A stretch of 64,000 nt of DNA. Source: an uncultured Marinococcus sp. (GTDB lineage: Bacteria > Bacillota > Bacilli > Bacillales > Marinococcaceae). Position 1 is the first letter of the stretch. Each line of letters starts with the position of its first letter. Where the stretch lies: NCBI RefSeq assembly GCF_947493875.1, contig NZ_CANLSU010000003.1, positions 124,001 to 188,000 on the forward strand. The letters run 5' to 3'. The notes below the pieces were generated by a model, which worked only from the letters and a program-made list of their open reading frames with translations, searched no databases and was not told where the DNA came from. Below are positions 51,238 to 58,812 of the stretch, piece by piece. The position numbers and the translations under genes are program-made.

Positions 51238-51250
51238 GGGAGGGAAATGC

Positions 51251-51706
51251 ATGCTTGATGACGTAGACATACATATTCTCGATTTACTGCAGACGGAAAC
51301 GAGGCTCAGCAACCTGGAGCTGTCGCAGCGGGTGAATCTCTCCGCGCCGGCTACCCATGCCCGGGTGAAACGGCTCGAACAGGAGGGCTATATTGATTCC
51401 TATACGGCGATCCTGAATCAGGAAAAGCTCGGGTATGACCTGCTGTGCACGGTATTTATGAGCACGAGCATTCACCAGACGCAGGAGTTAAATGAGCTCG
51501 AACGCCATTTGTCGGAGATGCCGGAGGTTATGGAGTGCTACTGCATGACCGGGTCGTTTGATTATATGCTGAAAACGATTCACCGCAGCCGTAAGGAGCT
51601 GGAGGCATTTATCCGGGAGCTGAATCAGCTCGGCGTCTCCCAGCTGCAGACGAGCATCGTGCTCCGTGAGGTCAAGGCTTCAACAGTGCTGCCGCTATGG
51701 AAGTAG
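51251..51706 (+). CDS. Lrp/AsnC-family regulator
   Basis: A 151-residue regulator. N-terminal HTH: DDVDIHILDLLQTETRLSN and APATHARVKRLEQEGYI; C-terminal RAM/ligand domain with CYCMTGSFDYMLKTIHRS. These proteins sense amino acids. The divergent EamA exporter is its probable target. Start at 51251 (MLDDVDI) follows GGGAGGGAAATGC. Confidence 0.92.
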   Translation: MLDDVDIHILDLLQTETRLSNLELSQRVNLSAPATHARVKRLEQEGYIDSYTAILNQEKLGYDLLCTVFMSTSIHQTQELNELERHLSEMPEVMECYCMTGSFDYMLKTIHRSRKELEAFIRELNQLGVSQLQTSIVLREVKASTVLPLWK

Positions 51707-51781
51707 CGCGTCGGAGACAGCTGAAGCGCTGCATCCGTAGAGAGCACTTCGTATAACGGGGGAACAGGGAGGGAGAGCATA

Positions 51782-52693
51782 ATGATACCCGATGGTTTTC
51801 AGGAATATGATCCGGTGAAATACGCTTCAACAATTCGGCCAATTCAAAAGGGTTTTTCCGGGAACGGGAAATTTATTCTAGACGATACATATGTGCTGAA
51901 GACTTTTCCCGTCGCCGAGCTTGAGGAACGAATGCATGTGTTCCATGTGCTAAACAGGCTTGAAGAGTATTCACGGCGCATTCCCCGTGCGATAGATATC
52001 GGAAAGCGGAGGTCAGACGGGGGAGATGAACAGGCGTTTATGCTGATGACATATCTGCCGGGAGACGATGCAGAAGCAGTGCTTTCCTCTCTTTCTCAAA
52101 AGCATCAATACGAAGCGGGAGTTGATGCTTCTAAAGAGCTGGCCAGGCTGCATGAGCTTGAAGCACCTCCTGCTTATCCGGACTGGAAAACAGTAAAAAC
52201 AAAAAAGATCGACCGGTACTTCGGGCAGCTGAACAACACCGGGGTGGATGAGGAAACGGTGCATCTGCTGCAAACTTATATTAAAAAGAACGAGTATTTA
52301 ATGGCAGGCCGCCCAAACAGGTTTCAGCACGATGATTTTCATCCGTCCAATCTATTGATAGCAGAGGAACGCTTCCAGGGAATTATAGATTTCGACCGGA
52401 TGGATTGGGGAGACCCGGTGCACGACCTGCAGAAAACCGGGTTTTTCACAAAAAACGTGAGTCGGGCGTTCAGCAGGGGATGTATCGATGGCTATCTGGA
52501 GGCCACAGATTTTGACGAGGGTCTTTTCTGGAGGCTGTATGCATTGTATTCAGCCGTTCATATCGTATCAGCGATAGCATGGGCATACCGGGAAAGCAAT
52601 GTACAATACCAGAAGCTGCTCAGGTACAGTAAAGAAGCTATTTGGGATCACGATTATTTTAATAAAAGTATACCGGAATGGTATTGGAAATAG
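51782..52693 (+). CDS. Aminoglycoside phosphotransferase-fold kinase
   Basis: A 303-residue APH/choline-kinase fold protein. Catalytic loop FQHDDFHPSNLL and metal site GIIDFDRMDWGDP are intact, with MLMTYLPGDDAEAV as hinge region. Many such proteins phosphorylate small hydroxy compounds rather than antibiotics, so resistance should not be assumed. GAGGGAGAGCATA precedes the start. Confidence 0.85.
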   Translation: MIPDGFQEYDPVKYASTIRPIQKGFSGNGKFILDDTYVLKTFPVAELEERMHVFHVLNRLEEYSRRIPRAIDIGKRRSDGGDEQAFMLMTYLPGDDAEAVLSSLSQKHQYEAGVDASKELARLHELEAPPAYPDWKTVKTKKIDRYFGQLNNTGVDEETVHLLQTYIKKNEYLMAGRPNRFQHDDFHPSNLLIAEERFQGIIDFDRMDWGDPVHDLQKTGFFTKNVSRAFSRGCIDGYLEATDFDEGLFWRLYALYSAVHIVSAIAWAYRESNVQYQKLLRYSKEAIWDHDYFNKSIPEWYWK

Positions 52694-52757
52694 AGACTGT
52701 GAAGTGCCCGCTGTAATTTTTCTTTTCAAATCCATCAACACCACGGAGGACATGCCG

Positions 52758-53195
52758 ATGCATACCGAGGATTTTATCAGCATTTTGATTCACCAGACCG
52801 ATTTGAAATTAACCAGCTTTATTAAAGAAGAGCTGCGGATGTTTAACCTTACCCCGGAGCAGAACCTTATTATGATGCTGCTGTGGGAGGAAGACGGCCG
52901 AACCCAGAATGATATTGCCCGGAGGCTGCAGAAGGATAAAACCAATATCGCCCGGATGGCTGCCCAGCTTGAAAACAAGCAGTTTGTGCGGCGTGCGGCA
53001 GGGACTGAAGACCAGCGGGCGATGCAGCTGTTTGTGACAGACGAAGGCAGGCAGCTGCAGGAAAAGGTGCGTCCGGCAGCCGAGCGGTTCAACGCTGCCG
53101 TGACAAGGGGGATCAGCACCGAAGAGCTCACAGCGCTTGAACAGACGCTCGCCAAAATAAATAGAAATGTTTCCGAGAATGTCCGGGAGGAGTGA
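52758..53195 (+). CDS. MarR-family regulator
   Basis: A 145-residue winged-helix regulator: NLTPEQNLIMMLLWEEDGRTQNDIARRL, DKTNIARMAAQLENKQFV, then the wing RAAGTEDQRAMQLFVTDEG. No N-terminal cysteine is evident, so a ligand rather than thiol redox may be sensed. GGAGG lies 8 nt before ATG 52758. It precedes pirin and nitroreductase genes on the same strand. Confidence 0.9.
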   Translation: MHTEDFISILIHQTDLKLTSFIKEELRMFNLTPEQNLIMMLLWEEDGRTQNDIARRLQKDKTNIARMAAQLENKQFVRRAAGTEDQRAMQLFVTDEGRQLQEKVRPAAERFNAAVTRGISTEELTALEQTLAKINRNVSENVREE

Positions 53196-53276
53196 AGACC
53201 CTCTGAGTAGATTCGTTGCAGCGCCTGAAAAAATATGTTGTACTGAAGCTGTATATTAGATGAAGGAAATATATTT

Positions 53277-53304
53277 TTGGAGAAATAGTTGCTACGCATA
53301 CTAA
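53277..53304 (+). promoter_or_regulatory. Candidate promoter of the pirin gene
   Basis: TTGGAG (53277-53282), 16 nt, TACTAA (53299-53304), 23 bp before the ATG. Confidence 0.35.
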
Positions 53305-53326
53305 AATGAAAAGTGAGGGATTATCC

Positions 53327-54193
53327 ATGGAACATCAACAGGAGTTGCTTCAGCGCCGTATCCGCGATAAATGGACGGTACAGTACGAGGAGTTCGGTTT
53401 TCCGTCCATTCAAAAGGGCTGGGTGCTGCCGGTCGACCGCTGGAAGGATTTCGATCCGTTTATTTTAATGGCCGAGGACTGGTTCAAAAAGGGTACCTTC
53501 CCGGACCATCCGCACCGGGGCTTTCAAACCGTGACGTATGTGGTGGACGGACGGCTTGAGCACATTGACAACGGCGGCGGCCGCGATATTCTCGAGCCCG
53601 GCGACGTGCAGTATATGAACGCCGGCTGGGCGGCCCGCCACGCCGAAGATGGGGTGGAAAATGACATCGCCCACACGCTGCAGCTGTGGCTGAACCTGCC
53701 GAAGGACCAGCGAAACACCGATACTATCTATCAGAACGTTTACGGGGAAGAAGCACCGACCGTCCAGATCGAAGGCGGGTATTTAAAGGTATTTTCCGGA
53801 ACCATTGCCGGGAAAGAGGGACCACTGAACTCGCTCGTCCCGATCACGCTGACCGAAATTAATTTATCGGAGGGCGCCGAATACGTGCATCATCTGCCGG
53901 AGAATCACAATGCCTTTTTATACACGCTCGCCGGGGGTGCTGATGTGGCCGATGGGACCGTCAATAAGCACGACGTCGCGACGCTCACCTTTGAGGAGGA
54001 CGGGGACCCGGAGGCACTCTCCACACTACACATTAAAGCCCACAAGCGCCGGACCCGGCTGCTCGTGTATTCCGGAGAGCCGATCCGTGAAGAGATCGTA
54101 CCGTACGGCCCGTTTGTGATGAGCAGTATGCAAGAAATCAGGCAGGCGTACCGGGACTTTCACCAGGGAAAATTCGGACCGCCCGCAGAATAA
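53327..54193 (+). CDS. Pirin-family protein
   Basis: A 288-residue bicupin. The N-terminal metal site FPDHPHRGFQTVTYV with the later His and Glu (LEHIDNGGGRD, NAGWAARHAE) and the C-terminal cupin are typical of pirins; bacterial members can cleave quercetin. Start at 53327 follows GTGAGGGAT. The following nitroreductase begins 37 nt later, so the two are co-transcribed. Confidence 0.92.
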   Translation: MEHQQELLQRRIRDKWTVQYEEFGFPSIQKGWVLPVDRWKDFDPFILMAEDWFKKGTFPDHPHRGFQTVTYVVDGRLEHIDNGGGRDILEPGDVQYMNAGWAARHAEDGVENDIAHTLQLWLNLPKDQRNTDTIYQNVYGEEAPTVQIEGGYLKVFSGTIAGKEGPLNSLVPITLTEINLSEGAEYVHHLPENHNAFLYTLAGGADVADGTVNKHDVATLTFEEDGDPEALSTLHIKAHKRRTRLLVYSGEPIREEIVPYGPFVMSSMQEIRQAYRDFHQGKFGPPAE

Positions 54194-54230
54194 GGCAGGC
54201 CGTCATCTAATATGAAGGAGATGAAGCAGA

Positions 54231-54806
54231 GTGGATGTACTCACAGCAATTCATTCACGCCGCAGTAACGGGCTTGTGGACGACACTGAAGTGCCGGAGG
54301 ATGTCATTTCTCAGGTGCTTGAAGCCGGCACCTGGGCACCGTCGCATCACAAAACAGAGCCGTGGCGGTATTTCGTCATGACCGGCGACGGGCGCAGGCG
54401 GCTCGGGGAAGCGATGGCGGCCATTGCCGCCGAAGAAATGACCCCGGAGGAACAGGTGGAAAAGCAGAAAAATCTTGATAAACAAAAGGAGAAGCCAATG
54501 CGGGCGCCGGTTGTAATCGCCGTGGCGGCGGAGCCATCCGAGGAAGAGCGGGTGGAGACACTCGAGGAATACGGAGCAGTCTACGCGTCGATTCAAAACA
54601 TGCTGCTGGCCGCGCATGCGCTTGGACTGGCGGCTTTCTGGCGCACCGGATCGCACTGCTATCATCCGAAAATGAACGAGCAGTTCGGTCTCGGGGAGCA
54701 GGGCAAAGTGCTTGGATTGATTTATATCGGCTACCCGATGCGGGAGATGAAGGAAGGCAGAAGGAGACCGGTGGAGCAGGTAACCACCTGGATTACCGAA
54801 GCGTAG
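54231..54806 (+). CDS. Nitroreductase family protein (YdjA-like)
   Basis: A 191-residue FMN-dependent nitroreductase. HSRRSNGLVDDTEVP at the N-terminus, LEAGTWAPSHHKTEPW and LGLAAFWRTGSHCYHP bind the flavin, and LGLIYIGYPM is the late strand. It reduces nitro compounds or quinones. GTG start follows AAGGAGATGAAGCAGA. With MarR and pirin it forms a likely aromatic-compound response module. Confidence 0.9.
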   Translation: MDVLTAIHSRRSNGLVDDTEVPEDVISQVLEAGTWAPSHHKTEPWRYFVMTGDGRRRLGEAMAAIAAEEMTPEEQVEKQKNLDKQKEKPMRAPVVIAVAAEPSEEERVETLEEYGAVYASIQNMLLAAHALGLAAFWRTGSHCYHPKMNEQFGLGEQGKVLGLIYIGYPMREMKEGRRRPVEQVTTWITEA

Positions 54807-54815
54807 ATGTTAAAA

Positions 54816-54856
54816 AAACCAGGCAGCGGGGGCGGATCCGCTGCCTGGTTTTGGCT
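54816..54856. terminator. Bidirectional terminator
   Basis: AAACCAGGCAGCGG (from 54816) pairs with CCGCTGCCTGGTTT (to 54851). An A-run lies on the left and a T-run on the right, so it serves both flanking genes. Confidence 0.85.
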
Positions 54857-54992
54857 ATTTTTCATCATGTTTTTTATTCAGCTGCTGGCGCAGGTTCAAA
54901 CGCTGCTGCAGGTATTCCCGCAGGGAAATTTCTTTTTGGGTCCATTGCTGCTTTAAAGCATGAAGCTGGTTTAAAAGATGATGTTTATTCAT
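54855..54992 (-). CDS. 45-residue hydrophilic small protein
   Basis: ATG 54992 follows GCAGGAGGATCGT. The product MNKHHLLNQLHALKQQW... is predicted to be one or two amphipathic helices rich in Gln, Leu and Lys. The terminator hairpin directly after the stop supports a real gene. Family unknown. Confidence 0.6.
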   Translation of the reverse strand: MNKHHLLNQLHALKQQWTQKEISLREYLQQRLNLRQQLNKKHDEK

Positions 54993-55100
54993 ACGATCCT
55001 CCTGCAATCTATTTCTAATACTTCATACCCGACTGGAAACTGGTTGAAACCTCAAATTGCATGTGAAAATGAACGAAAATTGTAAAAATTGGACATTTTA

Positions 55101-55127
55101 GTTTGAGTATCCAACGCGGTTGGGAAT
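55101..55127 (+). promoter_or_regulatory. Sigma-B type promoter
   Basis: GTTTGA (55101-55106), 15 nt, GGGAAT (55122-55127). A TATAAT just downstream (55127-55132) could serve sigma-A. Transcription would begin near 55135. Confidence 0.5.
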
Positions 55128-55187
55128 ATAATAAATAGATACAAGCCAATATGGCGGAAATGTCAGGAATCCATAAGCCTGCAGCAT

Positions 55188-55237
55188 AAGCCAAAAAGCA
55201 CTGGAAAAGGGAGACCTTTGTGCTTTTTGGCTTTTAT
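55188..55237 (+). terminator. Terminator-like hairpin in the leader of the usp gene
   Basis: AAGCCAAAAAGCAC (55188-55201) pairs perfectly with GTGCTTTTTGGCTT (55220-55233), then TTATTAT. It lies between the promoter at 55101-55127 and the start codon at 55265, so it would end or attenuate the transcript. Confidence 0.65.
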
Positions 55238-55264
55238 TATAAAATAATAAGAAGGTGAAATGGA

Positions 55265-55747
55265 ATGAAACAATATACTCATATCCTGGCCGCGCTTGAC
55301 GTTCTAAATAACCCGAGTGTCGATGCCTTTGACGAAGCCTGCCGCGTCGCCGCCAAACACGGAGCCGATTTAACGCTCGCCTACGTGTTTCATTATAACG
55401 AATATTCGTCGCTTGGATGGATGGATCCGATCGGTATCAAACGCCTGTATGCAGAAGCCGAATACCAGCTCGAAGCGTACCGGAAAAACGCTAAAGAAAA
55501 AGGTGTATCTAAAGTAAAAGCCGTTCTGGACAACGGGGTTCCCAAAAAACGCCTGGTGAACCAATTATGTGAACGGCTGGAACCAGATCTTATCGTTGTC
55601 GGCCAGTCCGGAGGTAATGTACTCGAGCAGGCCATGCAGGGTAACACTGTTACCAAAAAGGTACAAAAGCATGCGCCGTGTGATGTACATGTCGTCGACC
55701 CGGCCATTGCTTCGATCCAGCGGGCCCATACCGCACCGCTCCAATAA
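55265..55747 (+). CDS. Universal stress protein (UspA family)
   Basis: A 160-residue Rossmann-like protein. HILAALDVLNNP at the N-terminus and VVGQSGGNVLEQAMQGNTVTKK at the C-terminus give the ATP-loop pattern G-2x-G-9x-G. The variant GQSGG...GNT suggests nucleotide binding is possible but not certain. GAAGGTGAAATGGA precedes ATG. A sigma-B type promoter and a leader hairpin lie upstream. Confidence 0.9.
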   Translation: MKQYTHILAALDVLNNPSVDAFDEACRVAAKHGADLTLAYVFHYNEYSSLGWMDPIGIKRLYAEAEYQLEAYRKNAKEKGVSKVKAVLDNGVPKKRLVNQLCERLEPDLIVVGQSGGNVLEQAMQGNTVTKKVQKHAPCDVHVVDPAIASIQRAHTAPLQ

Positions 55748-55751
55748 TTCA

Positions 55752-55793
55752 AAAACACTCCGGCCGATTTTAACAATCAGCCGGAGCGTTTTA
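55752..55793 (+). terminator. Rho-independent terminator
   Basis: AAAACACTCCGGC pairs with GCCGGAGCGTTTT, running into a short T-tract. Confidence 0.75.
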
Positions 55794-55800
55794 CGTGCAG

Positions 55801-56031
55801 TTATAAAGTGTAATGATTTTTATCGTCCCATTTTTGCTTAATCACGGGAAGGTCACTGAGGGTAGTGATGATAAGTTCTTCATTCCGAAACGCGTTTAAA
55901 CTGTCGAGCAACTCATCCTCCGAACAAAAATAAACGGGCTCCTGGCTGCCGAACCGTGAACGGATATCGGCGGCTGTTCCTATGTATACCTGGTTTTTGG
56001 GGCGTTGAAGTACGTATGCAAAATGGTCGAT
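55801..56031 (-). CDS. 76-codon gene without a standard start codon
   Basis: A minus-strand frame with clear coding character (DHFAYVLQRPKNQVYIG, RSRFGSQEPVYFCSEDELLD) ends at TAA 55801-55803. The strong site AAAGGAGG stands 8 nt before an ATC codon (56031-56029), exactly where an ATG is expected; ATT at 56037 is only 2 nt away. An in-frame TAA lies just upstream. Either a rare start is used, or a start codon has been lost by mutation. I do not recognise the product. Confidence 0.5.
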   Translation of the reverse strand: MDHFAYVLQRPKNQVYIGTAADIRSRFGSQEPVYFCSEDELLDSLNAFRNEELIITTLSDLPVIKQKWDDKNHYTL

Positions 56032-56170
56032 GACAATGACCTCCTTTGAAGAAACTTATACTAAGAATAGCATGATAGAGGTAAAACAGAAAGCAGAATG
56101 CCTGAAATTAGAATCAGGCCGGAGTATACATCATAAATTGAGCCTGATTCTGGTTGAATTGCCCAAAGCC

Positions 56171-56311
56171 TTACGCTTTACCTGGCCTTGGGGAAATAAA
56201 GCAGAAAATGCCTAAAAGAAGGGCAGAAACGGCTATGGCCCAATACATAAACAGAATACTGACGAGAGTAAGAGTGCCAAACCAGAGTTGAAAAAAACGG
56301 CGTTCATTCAT
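56171..56311 (-). CDS. 46-residue small membrane protein
   Basis: ATG 56311 follows AAGGAGTGAAGCT. The head MNERRFFQLW is followed by one long hydrophobic stretch (about 12-40) and a PRPGKA tail. It lies 27 nt after the sdaAA stop and may be co-transcribed with it. Family unknown. Confidence 0.6.
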   Translation of the reverse strand: MNERRFFQLWFGTLTLVSILFMYWAIAVSALLLGIFCFISPRPGKA

Positions 56312-56338
56312 AGCTTCACTCCTTGGATAAAAGTAGAT

Positions 56339-57223
56339 TCACAAGCTGCAGGGGCGCTGATACAGTCTCCGGGTGGCTTCTTTTCCCGTCGGGGTCTGGG
56401 CAAGCCCTCCCTCAGCGGTTTCTTTCAGGCTGCCGGGCATGTCGCGCCCGATGGTGTGCATTGTCTGAATCACTTCATCACACGGAATACGGCTGGTAAT
56501 GCCGGCCAATGCCATGTCGGCTGCCGAAAAGGCGATGGACGTACCGATGACGTTTCTTTTCACGCACGGCACTTCAACGAGTCCCGCGACCGGGTCACAC
56601 ACGAGACCAAGAAGCGACTTCATCGCCATCGCTGTCGCGTGGGCCGACTGCTCCGGCGTGCCCTGCTGCAGCTCCGTGATCGTTCCAGCAGCCATCGCCG
56701 TCGCTGAGCCGATTTCTGCCTGGCAGCCGCCGGCGGCTCCGGAAATAAAGGCATGGTTCGCAAAAACGTAGCCGATGGCGCTTGCTGCGAACAGCCCCAT
56801 GGTGAGAGTATCATCATCGAGGCCACGGTTATCCTGGAGTGAGACGAGCACGCCCGGCAGAATACCGGCGGATCCGGCTGTAGGCGTCGCTACAATGAGC
56901 CCCATTTTGGCGTTGCTCTCGGAGGTCGCCATGGCAGCCGTCATCGCTGTGCTGATGACCGGCCCGGATAACGGGGCGATGCTTTGGCTATACTGGCGCA
57001 TCCGATAGGCATCTCCGCCCGAGAGCCTGCTTTCTGTTTCCGTTAGATCGTCCAATCCGTCCCGGACGGCCTGCTTCATTACCTGCAGCCGCTCCTGCAT
57101 AAGTCCGAAAATATGCCCGCGGGACGAGCCGGAGCGGTCCACTTCGCGGCGCAGCATCCACTCCCCAATGGAAACGTCTTGAGCCGTGCATTCCTGGACG
57201 ATGCTTTGCATAGTATCCTTCAT
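56339..57223 (-). CDS. sdaAA: L-serine dehydratase, iron-sulfur, alpha subunit
   Basis: A 294-residue catalytic subunit that deaminates L-serine to pyruvate and ammonia with a [4Fe-4S] cluster. FISGAAGGCQAEIGSATAMA, LVCDPVAGLVEVPCVKRN and SRIPCDEVI contain the cluster-binding cysteines. Length is normal. The ATG overlaps the beta-subunit stop by 4 nt. Expression depends on the glycine riboswitch upstream. Confidence 0.95.
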   Translation of the reverse strand: MKDTMQSIVQECTAQDVSIGEWMLRREVDRSGSSRGHIFGLMQERLQVMKQAVRDGLDDLTETESRLSGGDAYRMRQYSQSIAPLSGPVISTAMTAAMATSESNAKMGLIVATPTAGSAGILPGVLVSLQDNRGLDDDTLTMGLFAASAIGYVFANHAFISGAAGGCQAEIGSATAMAAGTITELQQGTPEQSAHATAMAMKSLLGLVCDPVAGLVEVPCVKRNVIGTSIAFSAADMALAGITSRIPCDEVIQTMHTIGRDMPGSLKETAEGGLAQTPTGKEATRRLYQRPCSL

Positions 57224-57717
57224 CTAAATGATGCCTCCTTTTTTGTGCGGGCGGTAATGGATAAAATATCCGCGCCCGTTCCCAGATTAATAGCTGTGGA
57301 ATGCCCGTTGATTTCATAAATGTAGGCAACGCCGCCCCCGATGGAAGCGCCGGATGCATGGACGCGTTCCGCGCCGGATGAGGCCTGCAGATCCACAGTG
57401 TTCGGGTGGCAGCCGTCAGGGGTGTCCGGGCAGAACCGGAAGTCGTAACGAAGCCCCTTGTCCTTTGCCAGGGCATACGCACTCCGGACGTTGATGTCAT
57501 GCGCGGATAACCCAAGCAGGCCGCCGAGTATGGCTTTATCCGAGCCGTGTCCCTGATAGGTGGAGGCGAGAGAGCCGTAGAACGTGATTGTCACATCGGT
57601 AACCTCCCCGAGCCACTCATGCACAAATTTCCCGATCGATACCACCCCGGCAGTATGAGAGCTAGAAGGGCCAACCATAATGGGGCCGATAATATCAAAG
57701 CAGCTGTCAAACTCCAT
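57220..57717 (-). CDS. sdaAB: L-serine dehydratase beta subunit, lacking ACT domain
   Basis: A 165-residue protein with the conserved FDIIGPIMVGPSSSHTAG start, GSLASTYQGHGSDKAILGGL and ISGISIGGG-like ASGASIGGGVAYIYEING. B. subtilis SdaAB is about 220 residues because of a C-terminal ACT domain; here the protein stops after LGTGADILSITARTKKEA, so that domain is absent. There is no sign of frameshift, since the stop overlaps the alpha-subunit start as in an intact operon. The start at 57717 follows GGAGGAATTGCT. Confidence 0.92.
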   Translation of the reverse strand: MEFDSCFDIIGPIMVGPSSSHTAGVVSIGKFVHEWLGEVTDVTITFYGSLASTYQGHGSDKAILGGLLGLSAHDINVRSAYALAKDKGLRYDFRFCPDTPDGCHPNTVDLQASSGAERVHASGASIGGGVAYIYEINGHSTAINLGTGADILSITARTKKEASFR

Positions 57718-57754
57718 AGCAATTCCTCCATATCTTAATTGAAAGCGATTACAA

Positions 57755-57801
57755 AAATGAAAAAAAGACAGAGAAGCGGCCTCATGCGCCGTTTCTCTGT
57801 C
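57755..57801 (-). terminator. Riboswitch expression-platform terminator
   Basis: On the minus strand GACAGAGAAACGGC pairs with GCCGCTTCTCTGTC and is followed by T7. Its 5' arm (57801-57788) overlaps the closing stem of the second glycine aptamer, so glycine binding should prevent termination. Confidence 0.8.
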
Positions 57802-57980
57802 TGTGTGCCTGAAAGATTTCATTCTTTCACAAGAATTTTCTTCTTCGGCAGGTACGTATACCTTCTCCAGAGGTGCATCCTGTACTGGTCCTGGTACCTG
57901 AGAGTTTTTTCTTCCCGGCTGGTGGGAAGAATTGCTCCTTCGGTGCTGTAAAACAATCTACAGGCTCTCCCAATACGTTC
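57790..57980 (-). ncRNA. Tandem glycine riboswitch
   Basis: On the minus strand the first aptamer shows GGGAGAGCC, the conserved CACCGAAGGAGCAA (57944-57931) and ACTCTCAGGTACC closing GGACCAGTACAGG. After a short linker the second has CTCTGGAGAAGG, GCCGAAGAAGAAAA and TTTCAGGCACACAGACAGAG. These are the usual landmarks of paired glycine aptamers. It precedes sdaAB-sdaAA instead of the more familiar gcv genes, so excess glycine would turn on serine breakdown. Confidence 0.88.
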
Positions 57981-58010
57981 ATCTGCAAAACCATTATTTG
58001 TATTAACTTC

Positions 58011-58039
58011 AGTTTAAACATGCCCGTCAGAAAAGTAAA
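58011..58039 (-). promoter_or_regulatory. Candidate promoter of the riboswitch transcript
   Basis: TTTACT (58039-58034), 17 nt, TAAACT (58016-58011) on the minus strand. It would start RNA about 20 nt before the first aptamer. Confidence 0.45.
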
Positions 58040-58138
58040 CCTATTTTTTGACAGCTGGAACGAAAACGATATACTGGATGCAGCCTGACGATTTGTCATA
58101 ATAAACCAATTCATTATCAGGCAGGAAAGGATAAGACG

Positions 58139-58648
58139 ATGGATGCCCAAATCATTCTGCGCCCGGTCGAAGCGGAAGATGAAAAAGATATTAACATTCT
58201 CCGGCGCCAGCCCTCCGTCATGCATTATACGCTCGGGCTTCCTTCAGAACGAAGAGCCTCCAATCAGTCTTTTATCAAAGGGCTGACAGAAAACGATCAT
58301 GTAATTGTGGCAGAGTACGACGGCCGTGTCGTCGGTATCGGCTTGGAGGTGCTTGGCGGCAGGCTGCACTACTACGGTACGGCCGCCATGGCGGTGCACG
58401 ATGAGTTTCAGAACCAGGGCATCGGCAGCCGTCTGCTTGATTATCTGATTGATATTGCCGACAATTATTTAGGCTTACTCCGGCTGGAGCTGGGCGTGGT
58501 GGAAGGGAACATGCGCGCCGTACAGCTGTATAAAAGCCGTGGATTTGAAACAGAGGGCACGCTTCGCAAAGCCCATTTTGCTCGGGGCGCATTCTACAAC
58601 GTGCTGGTGATGGGCCGGCTGAACACCGCGCTGCTCCCCAAAGACTGA
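58139..58648 (+). CDS. GNAT N-acetyltransferase
   Basis: A 169-residue acetyltransferase. ILRPVEAEDEKDI is the opening strand, AVHDEFQNQGIGSRLL the acetyl-CoA loop, and NMRAVQLYKSRGFETEGTLR the C-terminal pattern of the RimJ/YhhY-like group. Acceptor unknown. GAAAGGATAAGACG precedes the ATG. Confidence 0.92.
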   Translation: MDAQIILRPVEAEDEKDINILRRQPSVMHYTLGLPSERRASNQSFIKGLTENDHVIVAEYDGRVVGIGLEVLGGRLHYYGTAAMAVHDEFQNQGIGSRLLDYLIDIADNYLGLLRLELGVVEGNMRAVQLYKSRGFETEGTLRKAHFARGAFYNVLVMGRLNTALLPKD

Positions 58649-58812
58649 CTGCCTCGCTTAATAAAAGAGCATCCAGCAAATTATAATTTCCAAAAAATAT
58701 TTTATTATGAAAAAATAGAAAAAAGCGTTTATGTTCATCAGGATGTCCGGAGAAAACGGGGTATCGGGGCAATGCTGTTGTAATGACAATCATGCGAGCG
58801 GGGGAAAACATA

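Noticed and set aside
51782-52693. Antibiotic resistance gene (aminoglycoside kinase)
   Set aside because: The fold is APH-like, but nothing ties it to an aminoglycoside; the family has many metabolic members.
56030-56215. Plus-strand 61-codon frame
   Set aside because: Overlaps ends of two better minus-strand frames, starts inside the ribosome site region of one of them, and has no ribosome site itself.
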